Positions 8,057 to 17,649 of a stretch of 18,165 nucleotides of DNA are shown here, piece after piece (the stretch's first letter is position 1; each line of letters starts with the position of its first letter). The stretch spans positions 1-18,165 of the forward strand of contig JAEUBA010000248.1 of NCBI GenBank assembly GCA_018257865.1, in the 5' to 3' direction. Below the pieces are notes generated by a model. The model saw only the letters and a program-made list of their open reading frames with translations. It searched no databases and had not been told where the DNA came from. This DNA comes from Stereocaulon alpinum (lineage: Eukaryota > Ascomycota > Lecanoromycetes > Lecanorales > Stereocaulaceae). A program made the translations under genes and the position numbers.

Positions 8057-8283
8057 AGTATATTTAGTGCGATAAAGCTCGATAATCTTAACCCGAATTA
8101 TAAAGGTCTAGGGTTTAATACTATTAAGGGGGTAATTTCTAAGGGATTTTTTTAGGGGGCGGTAGCTATAATTAGCTATTAAGCGACCTAATAGGGTTCC
8201 CGCCGTCCTAACCCTACTACGCTGCTTCGGCGCGCAGCCTATAGTAATAAATTTTCGCTGGGGGCTTTAACTATATTATGTTA

Positions 8284-8560
8284 CTAAGTCCTTTAGGTAC
8301 GAATAATATTAATAGGGGCGCCCTATAGGGGCCTACTATCTAGCGGAATCGCCCTTTATAGGGGCCGCTATCTTTATTCGCTAAGTCCTTCGGGTACGAA
8401 TAATCCGGTAGGGGCGCCCTTTAGGGGCCTACTACCTAGCGGAAGCGTTCTTTAGGGAGGCCGCTAACTAGAAGTATCCTTTATAGGCTTTAACTTTCTT
8501 ATTTCGCTAAGTCCTTCGGGTACGAATAATATCTAGTAGGGCACTCTTTAGGGGCTTTAT
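8284..8560. repeat. Three direct repeats inside the miniature element
   Basis: Units start at 8284, 8381 and 8507 (spacing 97 and 126 bp). Each opens with CTAAGTCC, then TT and a G/A-rich triplet, then TACGAATAAT, followed by a GTAGGG/AGGGGC stretch with GGGGCC. The first two units also share CTAGCGGAA. Units 2 and 3 have CCTTCGGG, which could form a tight TTCG-capped loop. Possibly a packaging or regulatory repeat; function unknown. Confidence 0.7.
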
Positions 8561-8642
8561 AACCCGACTTATACCGAATATTCGGGCTTATTATAGGGGA
8601 ATAATATTTTTCTACCCTACTAGGCGCTATAGACGTCGCCCT

Positions 8643-8652
8643 AGGGGGGGGA
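8643..8652 (+). other. Polypurine tract of the miniature element
   Basis: Purine run with eight consecutive G at 8644-8651, ending five bases before the 3' LTR start. Compare the G-run before the Gypsy A LTR at 7558-7566. Confidence 0.65.
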
Positions 8653-8656
8653 TAAT

Positions 8657-8799
8657 TATTAGGGCTCTAGGGTATACCGCACCCCTAGACTACTAAGCTA
8701 TATACAGTCTAATAGTATCGCCCTAGTAAGTACCGAACATTTTGAGTTTTGCCCTTAGGGGTTCAGCGGTAGACTGCGCCTATAGTTACTAGGTTAACA
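8657..8799 (+). repeat. 3' LTR of the miniature element
   Basis: TATTAGGGCT to AGGTTAACA, 143 bp. The hairpin arms read TCTAGGG (8666-8672) and CCCTAGA (8683-8689), against TCCGGGG and CCCCGGA in the 5' LTR: both arms changed and pairing kept. The 10-nt loop TATACCGCAC is identical in both. Confidence 0.88.
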
Positions 8800-8804
8800 A
8801 TAAG
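8800..8804. repeat. Right target-site duplication of the miniature element
   Basis: ATAAG, matching 7909-7913. The Gypsy B frame resumes here. Confidence 0.88.
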
Positions 8805-9898
8805 ATAACTTTTTATTTAAGCGTTTTTACTTAAGATTCTTAGTTAATAGTATTATTAAATCTCTAACCTTATAGCTTTAAGGCTTATAATTCTTATTAT
8901 ATTACTTAACTTAAGACTCTCTAGCGCGCTATAGGCGTTTAGTAGCTTTATCTCTTACTACTTATAGTAATCTAATCCTCTTATTTATAGTAGGTATCCT
9001 CCTCTCTAAGGACTTATCCTTAAGTTCCTAACGAAGTTCGGGGTAGTATCTATATATTAAGTAGAACGGTATCGTTCTAATAGAGGAATATAGACTATTT
9101 ATATATATAAATTCTACTATTAGCAGCTATTTCGCCTAAGTAGTTTACTTATTATTAGTAAAGATACGTAAGTAGTACTTTAGTACCTAATTCTAGCGTT
9201 CCGTCTAACTATTAGTCTAAGGATAAAAGGCAGTACTTAGGCGGCGCTTAATCTTAAAGTAAAAGTAAATAGCCGACTAGAAGGCGCTAGTAAATACTAA
9301 ACCTCTATTACTAATAATACTATTAGGTATACTATAATAGTATACTACCTTAGTATAAAAAACATCCGCTAGCTTAGCGGTATTAATTATAGTAGTAGTA
9401 GATATATACCTTACTATCTTCGTAAATTAATTAATAATTACTAGAATAGCGTTATAGACTATATTCTTATATTTATTTAGGGGTAGACCTATAATAAAGT
9501 CTATTAAGAGCTCCTTCTATAGCTTATTAGTAATAGAAAGCGAACTTAGTTTACTATAGAGGTAATAGTAGGGAGCTTTAGTTCTTTAGTAAATATTATA
9601 AGTTTTAATATACTTATTAACTTACTTAGAACTCCTATACTAAAAGTATTTACGGGTAAGTAACTTATATATCTTCTTAGCGCTAAAGTACCCTACTAAG
9701 GGATTATTATAATATTTACTAATAAGTTCTTCCCTTAAGGCTTTATTTCTAGGGATATATAGGCGGTTATTATTTCTTAATAAGTCTTTTAAGTTTAGAG
9801 CCTATACCTTACTTTAGAGATAACACTACGATAGCGAACCCTCCTTTATAGAAAAGGATTTAGCCTAATTATTAGTAGCCTATAAGTCTTAAATTAAA

Positions 9899-9911
9899 GT
9901 CTTAATTAAAT
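9899..9911. repeat. Left target-site duplication of LINE copy 2
   Basis: GTCTTAATTAAAT, exactly repeated at 15527-15539. The next base differs (T against A), so the duplication is 13 bp. Confidence 0.9.
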
Positions 9912-10260
9912 TAATTGATTGATTTATACGCCTATTCTAGTATCTATATATACTAATAAGGGTATTCTCTTATATTATTAGGAAATCTAGGGGGGTTAAA
10001 GGCCCTCTAGACGTAAAAGAAACCTTTCTAAAGTTACCCCTTCTAGCTAAAAACTTTCGCTTATTAGCTTACTTATTATTCTACTCTACCTATCTAACCT
10101 TACTACTAGGCTCTATAATACTAGTAATAATAATCTCTATTACCCTAATAAGCCTTATAATACTTTAGTAGCTCCGCCGCCTTTAGCTTCTACTTATACT
10201 TAGGCTTTTTTATCTTTAGGGTTTTTATTACTAGTTCTACTTTAATAAGGAGTTTAGACT
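9912..10260 (-). other. LINE copy 2 3' UTR and tail, RIPed
   Basis: Begins TTAATTGATTGATTTATACG on the plus strand, the reverse of a (CAAT)n tail, then the conserved stem-loop (9938-9955). Positions 9912-10092 align with the un-RIPed 181-bp fragment at 15132-15312. ORF2 may extend into this region, since its last stop could lie anywhere from 10110 to 10270. Confidence 0.75.
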
Positions 10261-13200
10261 AGGAGAGCTATTCCTTAGTAAGTTAATACTATATTAGGAA
10301 TCCTAACCTAACTAGCTATCTTATAGTTACTCTTATACTAATAACCTTAACTAGTATAGTCCTAATATTATAAGTCTCTACCTCTTTAATAAGCTCCCTT
10401 TAAGTATCGCTAAGCTTTAGGTAGTATAGGAGAATATACTTTATATCCTAATTCCTCTATCTATAACTATAGTAGGTACTACGGACCCCTAGTACTCTTA
10501 CCTTATAAAGGAAGTAGTTAAACCTATTCTTTTTACTTTAAAGTTAGACTGCTATTAAGCTTTCTACCTTCCTAAGCTTTAGGTAGTAGTTATACCTTTC
10601 TCTAAATAATAGTTTATCCTATATAGGTATATAAGAGTACTTAGGGATAGTATCTTTATATACCTCCTACTACTTAATCTACTTCGCTATTACTTAGCCT
10701 TATATCTTCTTAGCTAGGATACCTACGTCTTAATACTCCTTAATATCCGTTTTTAGGTTATACTAATATACCTTCCTCCTTATTATTATTACTACTTAAT
10801 CCTAATCCTTTACCTTAAGCTCCTATAGGGCTTATTCTTCCTTTTCTAGTAATAAGGTTAAGTATATTAGGCGCGCCCTTCCTCTCCTTCCCTATAGTCT
10901 TTTATAGATTAAGCGGTTATCTTTAATTATTAAGGGGTATACTCCCCTTAGTACTTAATATCTTATAACTAAGGTATCTAGATAAGTTTAGATAGGTATA
11001 ATAACTACTTCCGCTTCTAAGATATAGACTAGTATTACCTTATATACTCTAAGTACTATTTATAGGTAGTTATTCTATATTATTATAAGCGTCTTAATAT
11101 ACTTTTCTATAACTCCCCGCCCCCTAATAGGGGTATACTATATTAGAGTAGCGAATATAAGTATAGGCCTTACTACTATACTATATACCTTCCTATACTT
11201 CTTAAATATAGCTCCTTAAGTTAATCCTACTAAGTACTTAATCGCTTAGGCTTAAGTAGTAGCCTTTATCTTTACTTACGCTATATATAGGCCCTAGCGG
11301 AGTTTAGTATTAATATATAACCCTAAGACCCTAATACTTACTTCTAGCTTAACCTCTATATTACTAAATTATACTGTCTCCTTTATATTAAACCTTTTAG
11401 GGGCGTATAATAGATATACTAGTTTATACTTCTAAGGTATAAACGTCGCCCTATATATTTTCGCCTATATTTAGTAGAGTTTATAGGCTTATTCTAGCTA
11501 CCTATAGTTTATTTCCGTTATCTTACTATATACTAGTAGGTATATATTATCTATAAATCCTCCTACTTATACTAGGATTTTTACTTTTAAGTATACTTTA
11601 ATTAGTAGTATATTAAAGAAGAGAAATAGAATTAGTAATATAGGTAATCCTTATAGAATCCTTATCTCTATTACCTCTATTAGGCTAGTTTTACCTCTTA
11701 GAGTAATTAATATCGCTTTATCTTTAAGGAAGCTTATAGTCTACTAAATAATTCCCTTAGAAATTCCTTTTATCTTTAGGTTATAGAGTAGCCTTTTATA
11801 GGATATATTATTAAATACCCCTACTATATTTAATAATAGTAGGCTCGCTATATTATCTTTACCTTAGTTCTATATTATATAGACTAAATCTATAATAGTC
11901 TTTAAGGCTATTTCTACTAAGTATCTCTTTCTACCCCCTATTTAGTATTCTAAAAGTAGGTAATTCTTTTTAGCTATTTTACTAAGATATTTTATTATTA
12001 CTATCTCTAATACTTTCCTAAGTATATCTAGTAATATAATAGGCTAGTATACCTTAGGCTCTAAATAGTTAGTCTTTTTTAGTTTCTCTAGTATTACTAT
12101 ATTCGCCTCCTAAAACTTCTTTAGGTAGTATCTATAGTCTAAGTATACTTAAAATATCCTTCTAAACGTCTCTATTATCTTTATATATACTACTCTTAGG
12201 AACCTATTTAGGATCCTTAAGATCTTTAAGGCCTTATCTACTACTAAGTACTAAATCGCGTCCTTTACCTCTTTAAAGGTAATCTTACTATCTATTACTA
12301 TAGGTTCTAAGTAGTTAGCCCCCTCTATATCTATTAAGTCTACTAAGGGTAAGAGTAGGAAGAGGACCCTCCTTAGGGCCTCTACCTTCCCCTTAAAGTT
12401 TATTACTTTATTCCCGTTTCCGTCTTTAATAGCTAGGAATTACGGTAGCTCTTTAAAGTATATATTCCTTTCCCTTCCCTATTTAGCGAGTTACTATACT
12501 TCTCTTAATTTTAGTAATACCTTATAGACTCCCTCTCTAAAAGCTATTATCTTAACCTTCTATAGGGTAGTAACCTTTTCCCTTTTAGCTTAATAGAGGG
12601 CTTCCTTAGTTTCTATATTTTTATTATAGTAGTAGGCCTTAAGCGCTACCTATAATACTTTAGTTACCTTTATATATACCCTATTCTAATATAGCTTAGC
12701 CCCTACGTACGGTTCCTTATATAGGATAATATCTTTTATTACCTCTTATAATATAGCTATAAGCCTATTAATATATTAGTTAATTATATCTTTAAAGTCT
12801 ATTAAGTACTAGCTTATTACTTTATTTAGAATCTTTATATATTTCTAGATTTCCTCCTTAGTTACCTTTACCTCTATCCTTTTCTAAGCCCTCTTTTAGC
12901 GTATTAGGCGTTTACTCTATATCTATTCTAGCTTTATAATAATTAATATATAGTCTAATTCTATATTAAGGTTATTCCTTACTCTATACTTTACTATTAT
13001 ATTATACGCGCCTTTAGTTAGGAATATAAGGTTAATAGTACTCTTTAAGCCCTTATTCTACTATATAACTACCTTCTTTAGTAGTCTTAGAACTATACCT
13101 TTCTCTCCTATTACCTCTAGTAGCTTATCTACTATAGCGTAGTATATTATTCGTCTTAGATTATTTTAGTATAGGTAGTATAGATTAAAGTCTTCTATAA

Positions 13201-13685
13201 TTATATATTTACCCTTATTCCCTAGCGCTTCCTTTAGTTTTAGGATAGTTATTAGATTATCCTTTAATATATAGCTTACTAGTAAGGGGTTATAAATATT
13301 ATATACCTATACCCTCTCCTCTAATAGCCCTTTAGTATTCTTTATTCTATCCTTAATATCCTTTTAGGTCCTTATAACTTAGATTTATAATAAGTATAAG
13401 TTACCTCCTTAGTATTCTACCCCCTAGTTATTAGGATCTATCCTCTTGTTTATATAAAAATATATCCTAGCCTTTAGGTCTCCTCTATAGGCTAGGTAGA
13501 ATCTACTTATACTTATATTATATAAGGTTCTATTTATTAGGTTATATACTAGCTCTTAGATTACTAATATATCTATATCTTTTATATCTTTATTTTTAAG
13601 AAGTAGTACTATTACTATATCCTTCTTCCTCTATATATTATACTATAGTATTTTTAGGTAGGGTATATCCCTTATTAAGTAAGGG
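10260..13685 (-). pseudogene. LINE copy 2 ORF2: endonuclease - reverse transcriptase - zinc finger
   Basis: About 1140 codons on the minus strand, the usual size for a Tad1-type ORF2 without RNase H. Endonuclease: ILQYNI start near 13633-13653, EDFNLYY near 13180-13200 (GDFNL in copy 1). RT: NIVILEKL and KVYQPIILLDILRKVLE near 11990-12110, LLLNIVGVFNNISYKRL near 11790-11850 (Asp of motif A as Asn), GLPILLILFLFFNILLIKVY near 11610-11670, and FIDNIYLL with codons at 11546-11557, where the F-x-D-D active site has its second Asp changed to Asn. C-terminal part: KVESLIAVQL, then Cys/His-type positions altered to Ser/Tyr (STYYSYR, IKYILLYYLKLSDT) near 10440-10560, matching the CCHC-like finger of this clade. 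Numerous stops. The end is ambiguous between 10110 and 10270. Confidence 0.85.
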
Positions 13686-13794
13686 CTACTTAGATATTCT
13701 CCTATATTTAAGTAGTCTTAATAATCTTTACTACTCCTAAAGTCTACTTAAGGGTATTTATTAGACTAATCCTTTTTATAGATAGGGGCTATTA

Positions 13795-15085
13795 CCCTTA
13801 CTCTACCTTAAAAAGGGTTATTAGTTATTCTCTTTTTACTACCTTTTTAGTTCTTTTTTAAAGCTTATTTATTATATCCTCTAAAGCCTTCCTCTTCCCT
13901 TTAGAGATTACTTTATACTACCTTTTTAGGCTAGTCCTTTTTAGTATTACTAGTATAGGCCTTATTAAATATTACTTTAGGGTCTCTTTAAAGTATTTTA
14001 GCTTATACTTAATTCTTTACTTAGCCTTAGTATTCTCCTTCTATTAGATTAAGTAGGTTTTACTTTATACTAAGTACTCCCCTTTATATACTATATACTT
14101 AGGCTTACTACTAGCTCTTTTTATATAATTATTAGTTATATAGTTTTAGGCGTATATCTTATAATAGATAGGGTATTTATACGCCTTAATAATATATTTA
14201 TATCTATAGTAGTTAAAGTATTACTTAAGGGTAACCTCTCTCTCTTAATAATTATAGAAGAGGAGGCTATTCTCTACTACTATTCCCTTTATAATAAGTT
14301 AGTTCGCTACTTTTAAGCTTAGGACCTTAATTATTATTATAAAGAACCTCTTCTCCCTCTTAAGTATATCTAGCTTTAATATAAATATAAGTTACTTAAC
14401 CTTTATTATCTCTAACTCTAAGTAGAGCTTTTTATTATTTTTCTTTAAAGTTTTAAAGATCCCTTATTAATTCTTTATATCTATTATCTTTTTTACTTTA
14501 TAGATTATTACTATTACTATCTTTTAAAGGACTTTTATTAACTTATAAAGCCTCCTTACCTACTTATTATTCTTCTCTAATTCTTCCCTAGCCTTTACTA
14601 AGGCTATTTAGAGAATAATATCCCCTTCTATAATTCTTCTTACTATAATAATCTTACTAGTTACTCCTTCTACTCCCCTAAATATCTATATTAATTAGGG
14701 GAGGGTTACTATAACTATCTATATCTTTTCGCTATTATTATTAATCCTAACTATTATTTACTTCGCTTTCTTAATATCTTCTACCTTAGGTATAGCTAGG
14801 TAGATAGTATTTTAGTCCTTTTAGATTATATAAGCTATATCTACTTAGCTATTATTTACCCTTCTAGTTAAGTAGTCTTCGCGCGTTAATTAGCTATAAT
14901 ACTCCTTTATAGCGTATCTTTTAGCGGTATTCTCCTATATATATTTTATAATCCTTTCTACTATATTCTAGAAAAAGCTTTATACGGTCTTATTTATATT
15001 TACCTATAGTATTTCCTAAACCTTCTCTATAAACTTTAGTAGTACTTACTCCGTAGCCTTTATATACTATATTCTTTCTTTAATT
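13795..15085 (-). pseudogene. LINE copy 2 ORF1 (zinc-knuckle protein) remnant
   Basis: Minus-strand counterpart of copy 1 ORF1, with the same length and boundaries. The knuckle region lies at about 14170-14250 and has Tyr at the Cys/His positions. More RIPed than copy 1: several CG and TG sites still present in copy 1 are TA here. The 3' limit is set at the paired stops near 13795-13810, about 110 bp before ORF2. Confidence 0.75.
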
Positions 15086-15116
15086 CTTTCCCTACCTTAA
15101 GGGTTATATAGACCTT

Positions 15117-15131
15117 TAGTAGGCCTCTACT
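15117..15131. repeat. Left target-site duplication of the nested LINE fragment
   Basis: TAGTAGGCCTCTACT, repeated exactly at 15313-15327. Copies 1 and 3 have this 5' UTR segment once only, which confirms the insertion. Confidence 0.92.
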
Positions 15132-15312
15132 TGATTAATTAATTTATACGCCTATTCTAGTATCTATATATACTAATAAGGGTGTTCTCTTACATTATTA
15201 GGAAATCTAGGGGGGTTGAAGGCCCTCTAGACGCGAAAGAAACCTTTCTAGAGTCGCCCCTTCTAGCCAAAAACTTTCGCTTATCAGCTTACTTATCGTT
15301 CTACTCCGCTTA
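15132..15312 (-). mobile_element. 181-bp 5'-truncated LINE insertion, not RIPed
   Basis: A LINE 3' end (tail TGATTAATTAA plus about 170 bp of 3' UTR) inserted in the 5' UTR of LINE copy 2, in the same orientation, with a perfect 15-bp target duplication. It aligns along its length with 9912-10092, but where that copy has TA it keeps CA, TG or CG (TTACATT, GGTTGAAGG, GCCAAAAAC, TATCAGC). Extreme 5' truncation is typical of target-primed reverse transcription. It may have escaped RIP because it is too short to be detected as a duplication, or because it came later. An 87-codon ATG frame at 15182-15445 runs across it and is not a gene. Confidence 0.92.
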
Positions 15313-15327
15313 TAGTAGGCCTCTACT
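15313..15327. repeat. Right target-site duplication of the nested LINE fragment
   Basis: TAGTAGGCCTCTACT, identical to 15117-15131. The LINE copy 2 5' UTR continues after it. Confidence 0.92.
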
Positions 15328-15526
15328 ACTATTATTATCGCTCTATTATTATATTAGGATACGTCCCTTACTCGCCTCTACTACTAACGCTCCCCTTCTC
15401 TCTTCCTTCCCTATCCTATATTATTTTACTAGGTTCGTAGCCTAGTATAATTACTTATCTAGCCTAATAGGCCTATTCGCTCGTCGTACTTATCGTCGTC
15501 GCTATCTTTTTTAAGAAACCTTTTTC
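15328..15526 (-). other. LINE copy 2 5' UTR, outer part
   Basis: Matches 3035-3230 (copy 1) and, inverted, 15998-16195 (copy 3). Includes GGTTCGTAGCC at 15432-15442 and a TCGTCGTCGCTATC block near the 5' end at about 15493-15506. The outermost 20 bp (CTTTTTTAAGAAACC and after) are not seen in the other copies. Confidence 0.7.
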
Positions 15527-15539
15527 GTCTTAATTAAAT
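15527..15539. repeat. Right target-site duplication of LINE copy 2
   Basis: GTCTTAATTAAAT, matching 9899-9911. Gypsy B resumes in frame beyond it. Confidence 0.9.
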
Positions 15540-15997
15540 ATTAAGGATCCTTATAGACTAATTCTATAATATCTCTTATATCCTTTTAGGGGATAATAAC
15601 TTAGAGGCCTATAATTTAAAAAGCTAGTAATATCGCTATAATAATTCCTTTACCTTTCTTATCTCTACCCTAAAGCGCGAGTTTATTCTATAATATTAGT
15701 AATAACTTAGTATTTAGTAGGGAACTTCCTTTATAATTAGAGTATTATAATAGCGGATCCGCAGGATTCGTTTTTCTAGTATAATAAGTAATTTCGAAAT
15801 TAAAAGTAGCGAGCTTTAGCGTCTACCTAGCTTACTAGAAATTTAACTACTTCTACTTTATAAAGCCCTTAAGATTATTATAATTAGTAAGAACCTTAAT
15901 AATAAATAGGCTACCTTCTAAGTAGTACCGCTACTATTTTATTACCGCTACTATAGCGAGTAATTCTTAGTTATAAACCTTATAATTTACCTATAAA
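15527..15997 (-). pseudogene. Gypsy B fragment 3: RNase H
   Basis: The minus strand from 15997 downwards reads NYKVYN-stop-ELLAIVAVIK (about 15930-15990), RYYLEGS (about 15905-15930), then TNYNNLKGFI, LKLATFNFEITYYTRKTNPADPLL and YSNYKGSSLLNTK (15720-15880), which is the RNase H end and connection of a Ty3/Gypsy pol. It then gives NKLAL and IIELVYKDP leading into fragment 2 after LINE copy 2 is removed. The fragment is cut at its upstream end (about 15997) by LINE copy 3, so the Gypsy B RT is outside the window or lost. Confidence 0.85.
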
Positions 15998-16225
15998 TAA
16001 AAAAAAGATAGCGACGACGATAAGTATAACGAGCGAGTAGGCCTACTAGGCTAAATAAGTAATTATACTAGGCTACGAACTTAGTAAAATAATATAGGAT
16101 AGGGGAGGAAGAGAAAAGAGGAGCGCTATTAGTAGAGGCGAATAAGGGACGCGTCCTAATATAATAATAGAGTAATAGTAATAGTAGTAGAGGCCTACTA
16201 AAGATCTATAGGGCCCTTAAGGTAG
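15998..16225 (+). other. LINE copy 3 5' UTR
   Basis: Reverse complement match to 15313-15526 and 3021-3230. GGCTACGAACT at 16071-16081 corresponds to the GGTTCGTAGCC motif of copy 2. RIPed: AAGTAATTATACTAGG here against a TG/CA-containing version in copy 1. Confidence 0.7.
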
Positions 16226-16229
16226 GGAA

Positions 16230-17520
16230 AGAATTAAAAAAGGAATATAATATATAAAGGCTACGGAGTAGGTGCTACTAAAGTTTATAGAAAAGGTCTA
16301 AGAGATACTATAAATAAATATAAATAAGACTACGTAGAGCTTCTTCTAGAATATAGTAGAAAGGATTATAGAATATATATAGGAGAATACTATTAAAAGA
16401 CGCGCTATAAAAGAGTATTATAGCTAATTAATACGCGAAGACTATCTAACTAGAAGGGTAAATAATAGCTAAGTAGATATAGCCTATATAGTCTAAAAGA
16501 ATTAAAATACTATCTATCTAGCTATACCTAAGGTTAAAGATATTAAGAAAGCGAAATAAATAACGGTTAGGATTAATAATAATAGCGAGAAGATATAGAT
16601 AGCTATAGTAACTCTCCCCTAACTAGTATAAATATTTAGGGGAGTAGGAGGGGTAACTAGCGAGATTATTATAGTAAGAAGGATTATAGAGGGGGATATT
16701 ATTCTCTAAATAGCCTTAATAAAGGTTAGGGAAGAATTAGAAAAGGATAATAGATAGGTAAAAAGGCTTTATAGGTTAATAAAAGTTTTTTAAAAGATAG
16801 TAATAATAGCGATCTATAAAGTAAAAAAGATAATAGATATAAAGAATTAATAAGGGATCTTTAAAACCTTAAAGAAAAATAATAGGAAGCTTTACTTAAA
16901 GTTAGAGATAATAAAAGTTAAGTAGCCTATATTTATATTAAAGCTAGATATACTTAAAAAGGAGAAGAGGTTCTTTATAATAATAATTAAGGTCTTAAGC
17001 CTAAAAGCGGCGAACTAACTTATTATAAAAGAAATAATAGTAGAGAATAACCTTCTCTTCTATAATTACTAAAAAAGAGAGGCTACCCCTAAGTAATACT
17101 TTAACTACTATAGATATAGATATATTACTAAGGCGTATAAATACCCTACCTACTATATAATATATACCTAAAACTATATAATAGATAATTATATAAAAAG
17201 AGCTAGTAGTAAGCCTAAATATATAGTATATAAAGGGGAGTACTTAGTATAGAGTAAAACCTACTTAATCTAATAAAAGGAGAATACTAAGGCTAAATAG
17301 AGAATTAAGTATAAGCTAAAATACTTTAAAGAAACCCTAAAGTAATACTTAATAAGGCTTATACTAATAATACTAAAAAGGACTAGCTTAAAAGGGTAGT
17401 ATAAAGTAATCTTTAAAGGGAAGAGGAAGGCCTTAAAGGATATAATAGATAAGCCCTAAAAAGGAATTAAGGAGATAGTAAAAAGGGGATAATTAATAAT
17501 CCTTTTTAAGATAGAGTAAG
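16230..17520 (+). pseudogene. LINE copy 3 ORF1 (Gag-like, three zinc knuckles) remnant
   Basis: The clearest ORF1 in the window because it is on the given strand. The early part reads VLLKFIEKV and EILQININ (about 16270-16320). The middle is lysine/glutamate rich. The first knuckle at 17098-17139 reads YFNYYRYRYITKAY with Cys/His positions as Tyr, spaced as Cx2Cx4Hx4C. A second knuckle remnant (YPTYYIIYT and NYIIDNY) spans about 17142-17190, and a third (YIVYKGEYLV-SKTYLI) about 17220-17265. Three CCHC knuckles are typical of ORF1 proteins in this LINE group and mediate RNA binding. The end is placed at paired stops near 17520. Stops interrupt the frame throughout, so no product is expected. 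Confidence 0.78.
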
Positions 17521-17649
17521 GGTAATAGCCCTTATCTATAGAGAGGATTAATCTAATAAATACCCTTAAGTAGACTTTAGGAGTAGTAAAGACTACTAAG
17601 ACTACCTAAATATAGGAGAATATCTAAGTAACCCTTACTTAATAAGGGA

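Larger units (their letters stand above)
7914..8799 (+). mobile_element. 886-bp non-autonomous miniature LTR retrotransposon (TRIM-like)
   Basis: Two direct 143-bp terminal repeats (7914-8056 and 8657-8799) flank a 600-bp interior. The LTR ends are TGTTA...TAACA, inverted and in TG...CA form, with TG changed to TA at the start of the 3' copy and CA to TA at the end of the 5' copy. A perfect 5-bp ATAAG duplication surrounds the element. A run of eight G (8644-8651) just before the 3' LTR is a plausible polypurine tract and sets the plus orientation. The interior has no readable protein and carries three direct repeats (8284-8560). It must have depended on another element's RT and integrase; which one is unknown, as its LTR is unlike that of Gypsy A. 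It sits inside the Gypsy B integrase. Confidence 0.88.
8800..9911 (-). pseudogene. Gypsy B fragment 2: integrase
   Basis: The minus strand gives a nearly continuous Ty3/Gypsy integrase. From high to low coordinates: RLYIPRNKALREEL (about 9720-9765), zinc finger with Tyr at His/Cys positions (VGYFSAKKIYKLLTRKYF near 9640-9700; KTYNIY-stop-RTKA near 9585-9615), first Asp in LIDFIIGLP near 9499, second catalytic position reading Asn (ISNRG, codon at 9307-9309), and NSQTERQNQVLKYYLRI near 9165-9225 with its Glu intact. Then FIYINSLYSSI, a TKRLQRARESQVKQYN helix and VRDLIILLTKN-KKL just before 8805. Frame continuity with fragments 1 and 3 shows they are one element. Frequent stops at Gln/Trp codons and the Asp to Asn change mean it is inactive. 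It differs clearly in sequence from the Gypsy A integrase, so it is a second family. Confidence 0.87.
9912..15526 (-). mobile_element. Full-length Tad1-like LINE copy 2, RIP-degraded
   Basis: Complete non-LTR retrotransposon on the minus strand, bounded by 13-bp duplications. Order in element sense: 5' UTR (15526 down to about 15090), ORF1, ORF2 (endonuclease, RT, C-terminal zinc finger), 3' UTR and a short (CAAT)n-type tail at 9912-9925. Gross length is 5615 bp, about 5.4 kb without the nested 181-bp fragment and its 15-bp duplication at 15132-15327. It lies inside Gypsy B and splits its pol between RNase H and integrase. RIP is near saturation over the whole element. Tad1-clade assignment follows from the ORF1 knuckles, the AP-like endonuclease and RT style; no RNase H domain was recognisable. 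Confidence 0.9.

Noticed and set aside
7914..8799. Two copies of a cellular repeat or a deleted Gypsy B with its own LTRs
   Set aside because: The 5-bp duplication and the in-frame continuation of Gypsy B integrase on both sides show a separate insertion into Gypsy B.
7789..9911. CRISPR array, tRNA or rRNA genes
   Set aside because: Repeats found are LTRs or transposon internal repeats with irregular spacing; no tRNA or rRNA signature was seen here or elsewhere in the window.
10260..11000. RNase H domain in LINE ORF2
   Set aside because: Some Tad1 elements carry one, but no D-E-D pattern could be traced between RT and the C-terminal finger; heavy RIP makes absence uncertain.
15182..15445. 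Open frame of 87 codons on the plus strand
   Set aside because: It runs antisense through the un-RIPed 181-bp LINE fragment, across its target duplication and into the LINE 5' UTR. It is Leu/Ser/Tyr rich with no recognisable domain. It is open only because the short fragment escaped RIP.
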